The notes under the pieces: model-generated
Told to the model about the DNA's origin: nothing
The model's database searches: none
What the model saw: only the letters and a program-made list of their open reading frames with translations
DNA from: Paenibacillus ginsengihumi DSM 21568
GTDB lineage: Bacteria; Bacillota; Bacilli; Paenibacillales; NBRC-103111
Direction: 5' to 3'
DNA: 64,000 nucleotides
Assembly: GCF_000380965.1 (NCBI RefSeq)
Contig: NZ_KB905550.1
Location: forward strand, 113,384-177,383
Position numbers and translations under genes: made by a program
In this document: positions 24,047-32,457 of the stretch, piece after piece
Layout of the letters: each line of letters begins with the position of its first letter
Position numbering within the stretch: the stretch's first letter is position 1

Positions 24047-25174
24047 TTATTGGGCCCGGTCATTCGCCGGGGCCGGACCGGCCAGCGTGATCCATTCGTC
24101 CCTGTGGATCACTTCGATACGGGCGACTTCGATGCGCTTTTGTACCTCGTCGCTGCTCAGGCCAGCCGCCGCCGTCAGCTGCCAGGCGGCATAATTGACG
24201 ACGCCGCGGCCGACCAGGCTGAGCGCTTCGTCGACGACCTCGATCACGTCGCCGGGATGGAAATCGCCGTGCACTTCTGTGACCCCGGCCGGCAGCAGGC
24301 TCTTGCCGCCCACGACGAGTGCCTGCACGGCGCCGCGGTCGACGACGATGCGGCCCTGCGGCTGGGAGTGAAAGCCGAGCCATTGCTTCTTCATCGGCAA
24401 ATTATGCTCGCTCGTCTCAAAATACGTGCCTTTGCCGACCCCGTCGACGGCCAGCTGCAGATCGCCGGGCTCGGCGACCCGGCCGACGAAGACGGGGACC
24501 CCGCCGCGCATGGCGATGCGGGCGGCCTCGATTTTGGAGCGCATGCCGCCGGTTCCCACCGACGAGCCGGAGCCGCCGGCGATGCGGGAAATTTCCTCCC
24601 CGATCTCCGTGACCCGGTCGATCCGGCGGGCGTCGGCGTTTTTGCGCGGATCGTCTGTATACAATCCGTCCGTATCGGTAATGATGATGAGCCGGCTGGC
24701 CCGCATCAAATTCGCCACCAGAGCCGACAGCATATCGTTGTCGCCGAATTTCAGCTCATCGACGGAGACGGTATCGTTCTCGTTGATGACGGGAAGGTAG
24801 CGGCGTTTGAGCAGCTCCTCCATCGTCATTTGGGCATTGTGGATTCGCTTGCGGTTGGCAAAGTCGGAGCGGGTGAGCAAAATTTGCCCGACGCCGATGC
24901 CGTGCGCCGCGAACGCCTCGTGGTAAGCCTGCATGAGCAGCGCCTGGCCGACCGAGGCGGAGGCCTGCTTTTCGTGCAGCGATTTCGGCCGGGTACTGTA
25001 GCCCATCTCGCGGAAGCCTGCCGCTACCGCGCCCGATGTGACCAAGATGACCGGGCCTTGCCGGTAAAGCCCGGCGATCTCGGATGCAAAGAAGGCGATC
25101 CGGCTGCGGTTGATTCCGCCTTCGTCGGAGGTTAGCGAGCTGCTGCCGATTTTAACTACGATCGTATGCTCCAT
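24047..25174 (-). CDS. proB: Glutamate 5-kinase with PUA domain
   Basis: Phosphorylates glutamate, the first and usually proline-inhibited step of proline synthesis. The amino-acid kinase domain (IVVKIGSSSLTSDEGG, LVTSGAVAAGFREMG, VINENDTVSVDELKFGDND, DTDGLYTDDPR, GTGGMRSKIEAARIA) fills residues 1 to about 260. A PUA domain follows from about 275 (GRIVVDRGAVQALVVGGKSL). The ATG at 25174 has only an imperfect AAGGAAAG upstream. First gene of proB-proA-proC and directly behind a T-box leader, so it should be induced when uncharged tRNA rises. Confidence 0.96.
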   Translation of the reverse strand: MEHTIVVKIGSSSLTSDEGGINRSRIAFFASEIAGLYRQGPVILVTSGAVAAGFREMGYSTRPKSLHEKQASASVGQALLMQAYHEAFAAHGIGVGQILLTRSDFANRKRIHNAQMTMEELLKRRYLPVINENDTVSVDELKFGDNDMLSALVANLMRASRLIIITDTDGLYTDDPRKNADARRIDRVTEIGEEISRIAGGSGSSVGTGGMRSKIEAARIAMRGGVPVFVGRVAEPGDLQLAVDGVGKGTYFETSEHNLPMKKQWLGFHSQPQGRIVVDRGAVQALVVGGKSLLPAGVTEVHGDFHPGDVIEVVDEALSLVGRGVVNYAAWQLTAAAGLSSDEVQKRIEVARIEVIHRDEWITLAGPAPANDRAQ

Positions 25175-25261
25175 CTCTTGTCACTTCTTTCCTTACGAAC
25201 TCCTTGTGCGGAAGCGGGCGGGAGCCGGGACGTTCGCGGCGGCACCGGTCCGAACGCAAAA

Positions 25262-25500
25262 AAAGCCCCCGTCCTTAAGGACGAAAGCCTTGACTTCCGC
25301 GGTACCACCTTACTTGATGAATCGAGAAGCGATTCATCCGTCTCACGCACCCTCTTAACGGCAGGGAGGCCGTCCAACTCGTCGCTGGCCGTTCCGGGGC
25401 GGGTTCGGCAAGGCTTCGCGGTAAATTCTCGCAGCCTAAGGAATTTACTCTCTGAACGCTCCATACGCTTGCCTACTGTTCCCATCATCACGTTTGCTTT
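25262..25500 (-). promoter_or_regulatory. T-box leader of the proBAC operon (probably proline)
   Basis: The minus strand carries the T-box core GGTGGTACCGCGGAA (about 25297-25311). It is followed by a terminator, GCTTTCGTCC-TTAA-GGACGGGGGC plus seven T (about 25262-25290). Upstream is a long stem I with AGTAGG, an AGAGAG bulge segment and the hairpin GTAAATTC/GAATTTAC around 25418-25450. In the expected specifier position I read GAACCCG, which would offer a CCC or CCG proline codon. The specifier is inferred from position and from the genes controlled. Confidence 0.9.
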
Positions 25501-25507
25501 TCTTATT

Positions 25508-25536
25508 AGCATAGCATCGGGCCATTCGTTTGTAAA
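25508..25536 (-). promoter_or_regulatory. Sigma-A promoter of the T-box/proBAC operon
   Basis: On the minus strand: TTTACA (25531-25536), 17 bases, TATGCT (25508-25513), immediately upstream of the T-box leader. Confidence 0.75.
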
Positions 25537-25660
25537 GGGCGGCTGCAGCCGCGGCTAGAGCGCCTGTCTTCCCACGGGAAAATGGATCGCGCGCGAATGA
25601 AAATGCTGACAGCGGTTCATTATAAACATAAACCAGAGACGATGGGAGCTTTAGAGACCT

Positions 25661-26221
25661 ATGAATCTAATGGAGATTTTTACGGATGCCATAAAGCCTC
25701 TGCTGGACGGAAAGAAGCCGCCGCTGAACGTCGGGGAAGCGATGAATCTATGGTTTTATTTGCTGGCGACCGAGCAATCGATGCGCGGCGAGCAGGTGTC
25801 CTACAACACGGTTCACGACGACGAACTCAGGGCAAAGCTGAAGGACTTGATTGACAATGTGCACAAGCCCATGTATCAGGAGCTGACCGATTTTATGGCT
25901 GCCGAAGGGGTGCCGCTGCCGCAAGGAACGCCCGGCAAGCCGGTCGGCGATTTCCGCGGCATTCCGGAAGGGGGGCGTCTATCCGATGAGGAGGTGGCCA
26001 ATCTGACCGTATTCAATCTGGTGCTTGGCATCAACTATGCCTGCCGCGGCATGACCGAGGCCGTCCGCCCGGACGTCGCCGCGATGTTTGCCAGGTTTAT
26101 GATGAAGAAGGCCGCTTTCTCGATCACGTTCAAAGATTTGCTGACGCGAAGAGGCTGGCTCCGCACCCCACCGCCATACTTTGCGGCCAATTACGCTCCC
26201 CAGCCGCAGCCCGCACCTTGA
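25661..26221 (+). CDS. DUF3231 family protein
   Basis: A 186-residue soluble, mostly helical protein of the DUF3231 family, common in spore-formers and without an assigned function. It matches the family pattern: an N-terminal GEAMNLWFYLLATEQSM helix, the mid-region MYQELTDFMAAEGVPLPQG, and near the end LLTRRGWLRTPPPYF. Most relatives have two such domains and this has one. GGGAG lies 13 bases before the ATG at 25661; a second ATG at 25670 is possible. Alone in its unit, with its own terminator. Confidence 0.7.
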   Translation: MNLMEIFTDAIKPLLDGKKPPLNVGEAMNLWFYLLATEQSMRGEQVSYNTVHDDELRAKLKDLIDNVHKPMYQELTDFMAAEGVPLPQGTPGKPVGDFRGIPEGGRLSDEEVANLTVFNLVLGINYACRGMTEAVRPDVAAMFARFMMKKAAFSITFKDLLTRRGWLRTPPPYFAANYAPQPQPAP

Positions 26222-26273
26222 CATCGACGGCGCGCGATGCCATACGCCTTTGTTGTCGTCCTCACCCGCTGAA

Positions 26274-26306
26274 AAAAGGCTTTCCGACACGGATAGCCTT
26301 TTATTT
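26274..26306 (+). terminator. Terminator after the DUF3231 gene
   Basis: AAAAGGCT-TTCCG pairs with CGGAT-AGCCTTTT across a short loop, followed by TATTT. A 39-base stretch related to 12681-12720 follows immediately. Confidence 0.7.
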
Positions 26307-26362
26307 ACGTTGCGGAAAGTTGAACTTCGCCAAAGCGTTAAAGCGCATCTGGTAGCGTCAGC

Positions 26363-26573
26363 AAATGTTGTATTTTGTCCAGCAAAAACGGGGGATAAAC
26401 CCTAATTGCGGCTCAATGTTGCACAACGTGCAACATTTCGGGCGATGCTTCCGGGATTGAAGCCAATCTCACCCGAATTGTTGCACAAAATGCAACATTC
26501 CCCTTCCTCTTGCACGAAAGATCCGGAAAATGTTGCATTTTTTGCAGGATTCGCTGCCTCATGTGCCCGGGCA
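26363..26573 (-). repeat. Dispersed ~212-bp intergenic repeat, copy 2 (inverted)
   Basis: Reverse complement of the repeat at 17796-18008, running along its whole length with a few small indels. It contains a perfect dyad, ATGTTGCAC-AAC-GTGCAACAT (26416-26436), which is degenerate in copy 1. It ends two bases from the mtnE stop codon. Confidence 0.85.
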
Positions 26574-26575
26574 CC

Positions 26576-27778
26576 TCAGAACAAATTCAGCTTCGCGATG
26601 CGCTCCGCCGCTTCCGCAAGGCGCTCCTCGGCGGTCAGCAGCCCGAGCCGAACGTAGCCTTCGCCCGATTGGCCGAAGCCGTTGCCCGGGGCAACGACGA
26701 TTTTGGCCTGCTCCAGCAGCAGATCGGCGAACGCTTCCGAGCTAAACCCCTTCGGCACGGGCAGCCAGGAGAAAAACGAGCCCTGGGGCTTGGCCGCCTG
26801 CCAGCCGATCCGCTCGAGCGCTGCGAACAAGGCGTCGCGGCGCGACTGGTACCGGGCGACCAGCTCGTCCACGCATTGCTGCGGACCGGTCAGCGCTTTG
26901 GCCGCGGCTTCCTGGATGCCTCCGAACAGGCTGCAGTAATAATGGTCTTGAATCAGGTTGATCATGCGCACGATCTCGCGGTTACCGAGCGCGAAGCCGA
27001 CGCGCCAGCCAGCCATGTTGTACGTCTTGGAGAGCGTGTAAAACTCAACGCCGACGTCCTTGGCCCCGGGAAGCTGCAGGAAGCTGACGGGACGGCGTCC
27101 GTCGAAGCCGATCGCGCCGTAGGCGAAGTCGCTGGCCACCGCGATGCCGTATTTCGCCGCGAAGCGAATCGTCTCCTCGTAAAAGGAAGCCGGAGCGGCG
27201 GCGCCGGTCGGATTGTTCGGGTAATTGACGAACATCAGCTTGGCCTTGTTCGCATCATCCGGGGAGATGGCCGAGAAATCCGGCAAAAAGCCGTTTTGCT
27301 CCAGAAGCGGCATGAATGCCATGCGAGCGCCGGATAATGCGACACCCGACCAGTAGTCCGGATAGCCGGGGTCCGGAACAAGGCATACGTCTCCGGGATT
27401 GAGCAGGCATTGACTGATTTCCACAAGACCGGTTTTGCCTCCGAACAGGATGGCGACTTCCGTCTCGGGGTCCAGCTCAACGCCATAGTCTTCCTTGTAA
27501 CGGTATGCGACCGCTTCCTTCAGGAACAAATAGCCGTTGAAGGGCGGGTAGCGATGGTACTGCGGATTTTCCGCCGCTTCCTGCAGCGCCTTGACGATGT
27601 GCGGCGGAGTCGGCTGATCCGGATTGCCCTGGCCGAGATTGATCACATCGTGCCCCGCGGCAACCTGCTCGCTTGCCTTGCGCACCAGCTTAGCGAAAAA
27701 TTGCGTCGGCAGCTGCTGCAGACGGTTGGCCGGCCGAATCGAAAACGCGGAAGGCGTTTGCCGTGTCGTAGAATTCAT
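26576..27778 (-). CDS. mtnE: Class I aminotransferase, probable methionine-salvage transaminase MtnE
   Basis: PLP enzyme expected to turn 4-methylthio-2-oxobutyrate into methionine, the last step of salvage. It shows VINLGQGNPDQPTPP, FGGKTGLVEIS, FVNYPNNPTGAA, and the PLP lysine in YTLSKTYNMAGWRVGFALG near residue 240. EGYVRLGLL is at the end. The start is the ATG at 27778, with GGAG 8 bases upstream; a GTG three codons earlier overlaps that site. Other subfamilies (PatB-like or LL-DAP aminotransferases) look similar. The mtn context, with mtnU divergent and mtnWXB nearby, supports MtnE. Confidence 0.8.
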   Translation of the reverse strand: MNSTTRQTPSAFSIRPANRLQQLPTQFFAKLVRKASEQVAAGHDVINLGQGNPDQPTPPHIVKALQEAAENPQYHRYPPFNGYLFLKEAVAYRYKEDYGVELDPETEVAILFGGKTGLVEISQCLLNPGDVCLVPDPGYPDYWSGVALSGARMAFMPLLEQNGFLPDFSAISPDDANKAKLMFVNYPNNPTGAAAPASFYEETIRFAAKYGIAVASDFAYGAIGFDGRRPVSFLQLPGAKDVGVEFYTLSKTYNMAGWRVGFALGNREIVRMINLIQDHYYCSLFGGIQEAAAKALTGPQQCVDELVARYQSRRDALFAALERIGWQAAKPQGSFFSWLPVPKGFSSEAFADLLLEQAKIVVAPGNGFGQSGEGYVRLGLLTAEERLAEAAERIAKLNLF

Positions 27779-27792
27779 CGTTTTCACTCCAT

Positions 27793-28029
27793 CTATGCTT
27801 GTAGAATTGCACGAATCATGCGGTCATGTCTTCGTATGGCACTGGGCAGCAGCCGGCGAAACGGCTCCGGCTCGTCGCATACGGCCGCCGCCGCCCGCTC
27901 CAGCCAGCCGATGTCGCCGCTCTCGCTGCCGATCGCAAGCAAATGCCTCAGTAACCGAAAGCGGACGACGGATGACGAAGCATTCGCTAGCCACGAGCGT
28001 CTAATACAATAATTTATCACGAATCGCAC
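27793..28029 (-). CDS. Small hypothetical protein upstream of mtnE
   Basis: An open frame of up to 78 residues, reading GTG at 28029 and ending 14 bases before the mtnE start. Composition is basic and hydrophobic, with FRLLRHLLAIGSESGDIGW and a Cys. I recognise no family, and the start has only a poor ribosome binding site. Distance and strand would allow co-transcription with mtnE, but it may be non-coding leader sequence. Confidence 0.3.
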   Translation of the reverse strand: MRFVINYCIRRSWLANASSSVVRFRLLRHLLAIGSESGDIGWLERAAAAVCDEPEPFRRLLPSAIRRHDRMIRAILQA

Positions 28030-28090
28030 CCGCGTGTATACCCGCCACTTCCTCTATAATCAAGATCAAGGGCCTTTGCCGCTCGGGGAA

Positions 28091-28312
28091 GTCTATCTTG
28101 AAAATAGCCCAAGGTACGTGGCCCATTTTCATCATCTGATGGTGCCGTGCCAGCGGCATGGGCGTCTATCTTGAAAATAGCGCGGGGCCCGCTGCCCATT
28201 TTCACCATCTGATGGTGCCGCGCCAGCGGCATGGGGGGCTATCTTGAAAATAGCGCCCGGGGCGGGCGGCCCGTTTTCATCCTTCTGATGGTGCCGTGCA
28301 AGCCGCATGGGC
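28091..28312. repeat. Tandem array of a 73-bp hairpin-forming repeat (three units plus edge)
   Basis: Units start at 28091, 28164 and 28237 (period 73, last unit 76). Each has CTATCTTGAAAATAG, an outer GAAAA(T)/(A)TTTTC stem, a CATC..GATG(GTG) dyad and a GCCG..CGGC dyad. The inner stem changes sequence but keeps pairing: GCC/GGC in unit 1, GCGGG/CCCGC in unit 2, GCCCG/CGGGC in unit 3. It lies between mtnE and mtnU, which diverge. Confidence 0.85.
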
Positions 28313-28358
28313 GTCTGATCTGCCCCTTCCTGCGCTCCCCGCCGAAGCTTCCGAAACT

Positions 28359-28491
28359 TAACGCAAGTGACAAACGCTATTTGACTGAATCGGACCTTTT
28401 TTAAAATGTAACGAAACGTAGTAACGCTATTTTGGCAAAAACGCGGAATCGGATAGCCCAAAATGCGGAATAAGGCTGCTCACTTGCGTTA
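28359..28491. repeat. Intergenic element bounded by a 12-bp perfect inverted repeat
   Basis: TAACGCAAGTGA (28359-28370) is the exact inverse of TCACTTGCGTTA (28480-28491). Inside, two copies of AACGCTATTT (28373, 28423) are each followed by GAATCGGA (28387, 28446). No open frame. The rest of the gap up to mtnU holds small dyads (CGCTCT/AGAGCG near 28551, ATATC/GATAT near 28577) but no recognised riboswitch. Confidence 0.65.
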
Positions 28492-28703
28492 CGATTTCAA
28501 ATCGGTTGTTTCGAGTGAAATAAGAATAATTCGTGCTAGCCTTTCCGCCCGCTCTTCCGAGAGCGAGAATATTCATATCGTGATATTGCAATACATGCCT
28601 TTTAATCTTTGGGCATAGGCAGTACGCGATATTTAAAGTAATATAAATGAGTCAAGAATCATCGCTCAATCACGACAGAAGATTAACTTGCGGGGTGAAC
28701 GGA

Positions 28704-29501
28704 TTGGAACAACAGAGCTGGAATGTCGCGCTGCTGCAAATGGATATTGCCGTCGGCGAGCCGGATGCGAATTTTGCGAAGCTGCAGCGGATGCTGGAAG
28801 AAGCGATGGAGCATAAGGAGAGGCCGGACGTCATTTTGCTTCCGGAGATGTGGAATACCGGCTACGCGCTGGAGCGGATTCACGAGCTGGCTGACGAGGA
28901 AGGCCGCAGAACGGAGGCGTTTCTCGGCGAATTCAGCCGCCGGCGCGGCGTCAATCTCATCGCCGGCTCGATTGCCGAGAAGCGCGCGGACGGCGTATAC
29001 AACACGATACTGGCGTTCGACCGGGAAGGGCGGAAGACGGCGGATTATTCCAAAATCCACCTGTTCCGCTTGATGGATGAGGAGAAGTTTCTGAAGAGCG
29101 GGGAGCGGGCCGGGACGCTGAGCGTCGACGGCACGGATGCGGCGATGATGATATGCTACGACATTCGTTTTCCGGAGCTGGCCCGCAAGCTGGCGCTCGG
29201 CGGAGCCAAAGTGCTGTTCGTGCCCGCCGAATGGCCGCATCCGCGGCTTCATCATTGGCGCACGCTGCTGACTGCTCGGGCTATCGAAAATCAAATGTAC
29301 GTCGTCGCCTGTAACCGGGTAGGCACGAGCGGCTCGACGGACTTTTTCGGCCATTCCATGGTGATCGACCCGTGGGGAGAGGTGCTGGCCGAGGGCGGCG
29401 AAAGCGAGCAGATCGTGCGGGCCCGGATCGAGCTGCCGCTAGTTTCCGAGGTGCGCGGCAAAATTCCGGTATTCGAGGACCGGCGTCCGGCGCTTTATTA
29501 G
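28704..29501 (+). CDS. mtnU: Carbon-nitrogen hydrolase, probable omega-amidase MtnU
   Basis: Nitrilase-superfamily amidase. In methionine salvage it hydrolyses the 2-oxo-glutaramate formed when MtnE uses glutamine as amino donor. The Glu-Lys-Cys triad is visible: LLPEMWNTG, YSKIHLF and MICYDIRFPE. The TTG at 28704 has GGGGTGA 5-6 bases upstream and gives 265 residues, as expected for YkrU-type proteins. An ATG at 28647 lacks a ribosome binding site, and a GTG at 28695 is a weaker choice. It diverges from mtnE across a repeat-filled 925-base gap. A 21-bp direct repeat (GGCAATTTAGCAGCAGC twice, 29543 and 29564) follows the gene. Confidence 0.82.
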   Translation: MEQQSWNVALLQMDIAVGEPDANFAKLQRMLEEAMEHKERPDVILLPEMWNTGYALERIHELADEEGRRTEAFLGEFSRRRGVNLIAGSIAEKRADGVYNTILAFDREGRKTADYSKIHLFRLMDEEKFLKSGERAGTLSVDGTDAAMMICYDIRFPELARKLALGGAKVLFVPAEWPHPRLHHWRTLLTARAIENQMYVVACNRVGTSGSTDFFGHSMVIDPWGEVLAEGGESEQIVRARIELPLVSEVRGKIPVFEDRRPALY

Positions 29502-29628
29502 CCGGCAGGGAGGGATGCCTGCGCATTTTGGAGGCGGTCGCCGGCAATTTAGCAGCAGCCCCTGGCAATTTAGCAGCAGCGCCGGCAATGGGGAGCGGAC
29601 AGCGCTGCGTTAGAGGCGGCCCCCGAAA

Positions 29629-30603
29629 TCAGCCTGTGCCCGGAGCTGCGCCGCTAGCGGCGATAACCTCCCGGAACGTCGCAAGGAACGCTTCGACTGC
29701 CTTCGACAAGTACCGGCCTTTGCGGTAGGCGACGACCAGCGTCCGCGTCGGTCTTCCGGACAAAGGGAGGTAGACGGGGGCGAGCTCGCTCCAGGCGCCC
29801 CGCGACACCATTTGCGGTACGAAGGCGATGCCCATGCCTGCGGCGACGAGCGACTGGACGGTCTCGATGTTGCTGCTCTCGAACACGATGCGCGGGGCGA
29901 AGTCGGCTTTCCGGCACAGCTCCAGCGTAATTTGCCGAAAGCCTTGTCCCTTCTTCAAGGCGATGAACGGCTCATCCCGCAGATGCCGGAGAGCGACCGC
30001 CGACGCCTTTTGGTTCGGATAATGCCCGTCCTGCCGGGGCGAATCCGGTTCGCCGGGCCGTCGGGGGGCGCTGGCGGCAAGCGGATGCTGCGGCGGAACG
30101 GCAAGCATGATCTCTTCGTCGATAAGCGGCTCGTAGGCCAGCGCCTCGTCGGCAAGCGGCAGGGAGAGCAGGCTGATATCCGTTTGGCCGTTGGCGGTGA
30201 GCTGCTCGAGATTGCTTGTCGTCTCCTCGACCAGCACGATCTCGATTTCCGGATAGCGCGCCTGGAACACCGGCAGCACGCGCGGCAGCATGTGCGCGCC
30301 GGTGATCGGCAGGCTGCCGATGACGAGCCGGCCTTTGCGCATTTGCGAGATGTCCTCCATTTCCTGCTTCAGCTGCTCGACCATGTCGAGTATTTTTTGC
30401 GCTTTCTCCATAAACAGCGAGCCGGCATGCGTAACCTCCACCGAGCTCGTCGTCCGTTGGAACAGCAGAACGCCGAGCTCCTTCTCCAGCTTGGCCAGCT
30501 GCTGGCTGAGCGAGGGCTGGGCGATGTGCAGCTTTTCGGCGGCGCGGGAAAAATTTTTTTCGACGGCGATCTGCAATGCATATTGAAGTTGCCTAAGCTC
30601 CAT
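29629..30603 (-). CDS. LysR-family transcriptional regulator
   Basis: The N-terminal winged helix (MELRQLQYALQIAVEKNFSR, AAEKLHIAQPSLSQQLAKLE) is followed by a periplasmic-binding-like effector domain from about residue 90 (LVIGSLPITGAHMLP). An insertion of about 18 polar residues (APRRPGEPDSPRQDGHYPNQ) splits the effector domain near residue 185, longer than in most relatives. The gene is divergent from leuC, so control of leuCD is likely. Its promoter side holds a 13-bp dyad and a tandem duplication. Which effector it binds cannot be told from sequence. Confidence 0.88.
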   Translation of the reverse strand: MELRQLQYALQIAVEKNFSRAAEKLHIAQPSLSQQLAKLEKELGVLLFQRTTSSVEVTHAGSLFMEKAQKILDMVEQLKQEMEDISQMRKGRLVIGSLPITGAHMLPRVLPVFQARYPEIEIVLVEETTSNLEQLTANGQTDISLLSLPLADEALAYEPLIDEEIMLAVPPQHPLAASAPRRPGEPDSPRQDGHYPNQKASAVALRHLRDEPFIALKKGQGFRQITLELCRKADFAPRIVFESSNIETVQSLVAAGMGIAFVPQMVSRGAWSELAPVYLPLSGRPTRTLVVAYRKGRYLSKAVEAFLATFREVIAASGAAPGTG

Positions 30604-30624
30604 CAGATGAGCTCCTTTCCGTAT

Positions 30625-30678
30625 CTTGCCGCAATGGCAGTCTGCTCCAGTCTTGTCGCAATGGCAGTCTGCTCCAGC
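30625..30678. repeat. 27-bp tandem duplication upstream of the lysR gene
   Basis: Two head-to-tail units, 30625-30651 and 30652-30678, share CTTG(C/T)CGCAATGGCAGTC and the following TGCTCCAG. They lie 22 bases upstream of the lysR start codon, in its leader. Confidence 0.8.
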
Positions 30679-30745
30679 GCATGAAGAGCGGGCGGCCCCT
30701 GCACTCGGGGAGTGCGTATTTATATTTGAATCCTATCAAGCTTAT

Positions 30746-30820
30746 AGATATTATATCTTGGAACAATGAATAAAGAAATGCTAGTATTATTGACATAACT
30801 AATGCTTATGCATTCATAAT
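30746..30820. promoter_or_regulatory. Divergent lysR-leuC control region
   Basis: AGATAT-T-ATATCT (30746-30758) is a perfect dyad suited to a LysR-type dimer. For leuC, TTGACA (30790-30795) is followed after 19 bases by CATAAT (30815-30820), with a near-palindromic ATGCTTATGCAT in the spacer. Spacing is longer than ideal, consistent with an activated promoter. Confidence 0.5.
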
Positions 30821-30837
30821 CGATCGAGGTGGAACCG

Positions 30838-32256
30838 ATGGCAAAAACAATGTTCGAGAAAATTTGGGACAACCACGTCATTCATTCCGAACCGGGCAAG
30901 CCGAGCATCATCTATATCGACCTGCACCTGGTTCACGAGGTGACGTCGCCGCAGGCGTTCGAAGGCCTGCGCCTGTCCGGCCGCAAGGTGCGCCGTCCCG
31001 ACCTGACCTTCGCGACGATGGACCACAACGTGCCGACGAAGGATCGCTTTAACATTACAGACCCGATCTCCAAGCAGCAGATCGATACGCTGTCCAAAAA
31101 CTGCGCCGACTTCGGCGTGAAGCTGTTCGACCTGAACAACATCGACCAAGGGGTCGTTCACGTTATGGGTCCGGAGCTCGGCCTGACGCATCCAGGCAAA
31201 ACGATCGTGTGCGGCGACAGCCATACGTCCACGCACGGCGCGTTCGGCGCACTGGCGTTCGGCATCGGCACAAGCGAGGTAGAGCACGTGCTGGCCACGC
31301 AAACGCTGCAGCAGGCGAAGCCGAAGACGATGGAAGTGCGCGTGAACGGCAAGCTGCCGACCGGCGTAACGGCGAAGGACCTGATTCTCGGCATCATCGC
31401 CAAATACGGCACAGATTTCGCTACCGGATACGTTATCGAATATACGGGCGAAGCGATCCGCAGCCTGTCGATGGAAGAGCGCATGACCGTCTGCAACATG
31501 TCCATTGAAGCGGGCGCGCGCGCAGGGCTGATCGCTCCGGACGAGACGACGTTCGAATATCTCCGCGGCCGTCAATACGTGCCGCAAGGCGCAGCGTTCG
31601 ACCGCGCGGTCGAGAGCTGGAAGCAGCTGGCGACGGACGAAGGCGCCGTCTATGACCGCATCGTCGAATTCGACGCGACAAGCCTCATCCCGCAAGTTAC
31701 CTGGGGCACGAGCCCGGGCATGGGCACGGACATTTCGTCCTGCGTGCCGAATCCGGCCGATTTTGCGACCGAGAACGAGCGCAAGGCGGCGGAGAAGGCG
31801 CTCGAATATATGGGTCTGACACCGGGAACGCCGATGTCGGACATCGAGATCGACTACGTGTTCATCGGCTCCTGTACGAACGGCCGGATCGAGGACCTGC
31901 GCGCGGCAGCTGCCGTAGCCGAAGGGTACAAGGTCGCGCCGAACGTGACGGCGATCGTCGTACCGGGCTCCGGCCGCGTCAAAATGCAGGCGGAGAAGGA
32001 AGGGCTCGACAAAATTTTCAAAGAAGCCGGATTCGAGTGGCGTGACGCCGGATGCAGCATGTGCCTGGCGATGAACCCGGACGTGCTGCAGCCCGGACAG
32101 CGCTGCGCATCCACGTCGAACCGGAACTTCGAAGGCCGTCAAGGCCGCGGCGGACGCACGCATCTCGTATCGCCGGCGATGGCTGCGGCTGCGGCGATCA
32201 AGGGCCGGTTCACCGACGTCCGCGGCTGGGAATTCAAAGTCAAGCAGCAAGCTTAA
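30838..32256 (+). CDS. leuC: 3-isopropylmalate dehydratase large subunit
   Basis: Aconitase-family protein that with LeuD isomerises 2-isopropylmalate to 3-isopropylmalate in leucine synthesis. [4Fe-4S] ligands are in [10 protein letters not shown] and [20 protein letters not shown] near residue 60 and [18 protein letters not shown] near residue 125 are active-site segments. At 472 residues it has the usual length. The ATG at 30838 follows GAGGTGG; the preceding GTG at 30829 overlaps that site. A 201-base gap with no recognised element separates it from leuD. No leuA/leuB lie in the window. Confidence 0.97.
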   Translation: MAKTMFEKIWDNHVIHSEPGKPSIIYIDLHLVHEVTSPQAFEGLRLSGRKVRRPDLTFATMDHNVPTKDRFNITDPISKQQIDTLSKNCADFGVKLFDLNNIDQGVVHVMGPELGLTHPGKTIVCGDSHTSTHGAFGALAFGIGTSEVEHVLATQTLQQAKPKTMEVRVNGKLPTGVTAKDLILGIIAKYGTDFATGYVIEYTGEAIRSLSMEERMTVCNMSIEAGARAGLIAPDETTFEYLRGRQYVPQGAAFDRAVESWKQLATDEGAVYDRIVEFDATSLIPQVTWGTSPGMGTDISSCVPNPADFATENERKAAEKALEYMGLTPGTPMSDIEIDYVFIGSCTNGRIEDLRAAAAVAEGYKVAPNVTAIVVPGSGRVKMQAEKEGLDKIFKEAGFEWRDAGCSMCLAMNPDVLQPGQRCASTSNRNFEGRQGRGGRTHLVSPAMAAAAAIKGRFTDVRGWEFKVKQQA

Positions 32257-32457
32257 CGATAAAATACCGGTTTCGAAAAGCGCCGTAGCCGTATAGATCA
32301 AGAGGTTGACGGCGCGGAGTTGATGCGTTTCCTTGGCCTGCGCGCTGCAGCCTTGGCGAGTGGACAGGCCATCGCGCGGGCAGGAGAAGCGTAAAAGGGG
32401 CATTCGCTTAACGCGGATGCGGAACTTTTTCAAAATCAGCCAAAGGAGACGAACTAC

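Noticed and set aside
28091..28312. CRISPR array at the 73-bp repeats
   Set aside because: The conserved part fills the whole unit, there are no unique spacers of constant length and no cas genes.
27779..28703. SAM (S-box) riboswitch upstream of mtnE or mtnU
   Set aside because: I found none of the conserved S-box core segments on either strand; the structure present is the repeat array.
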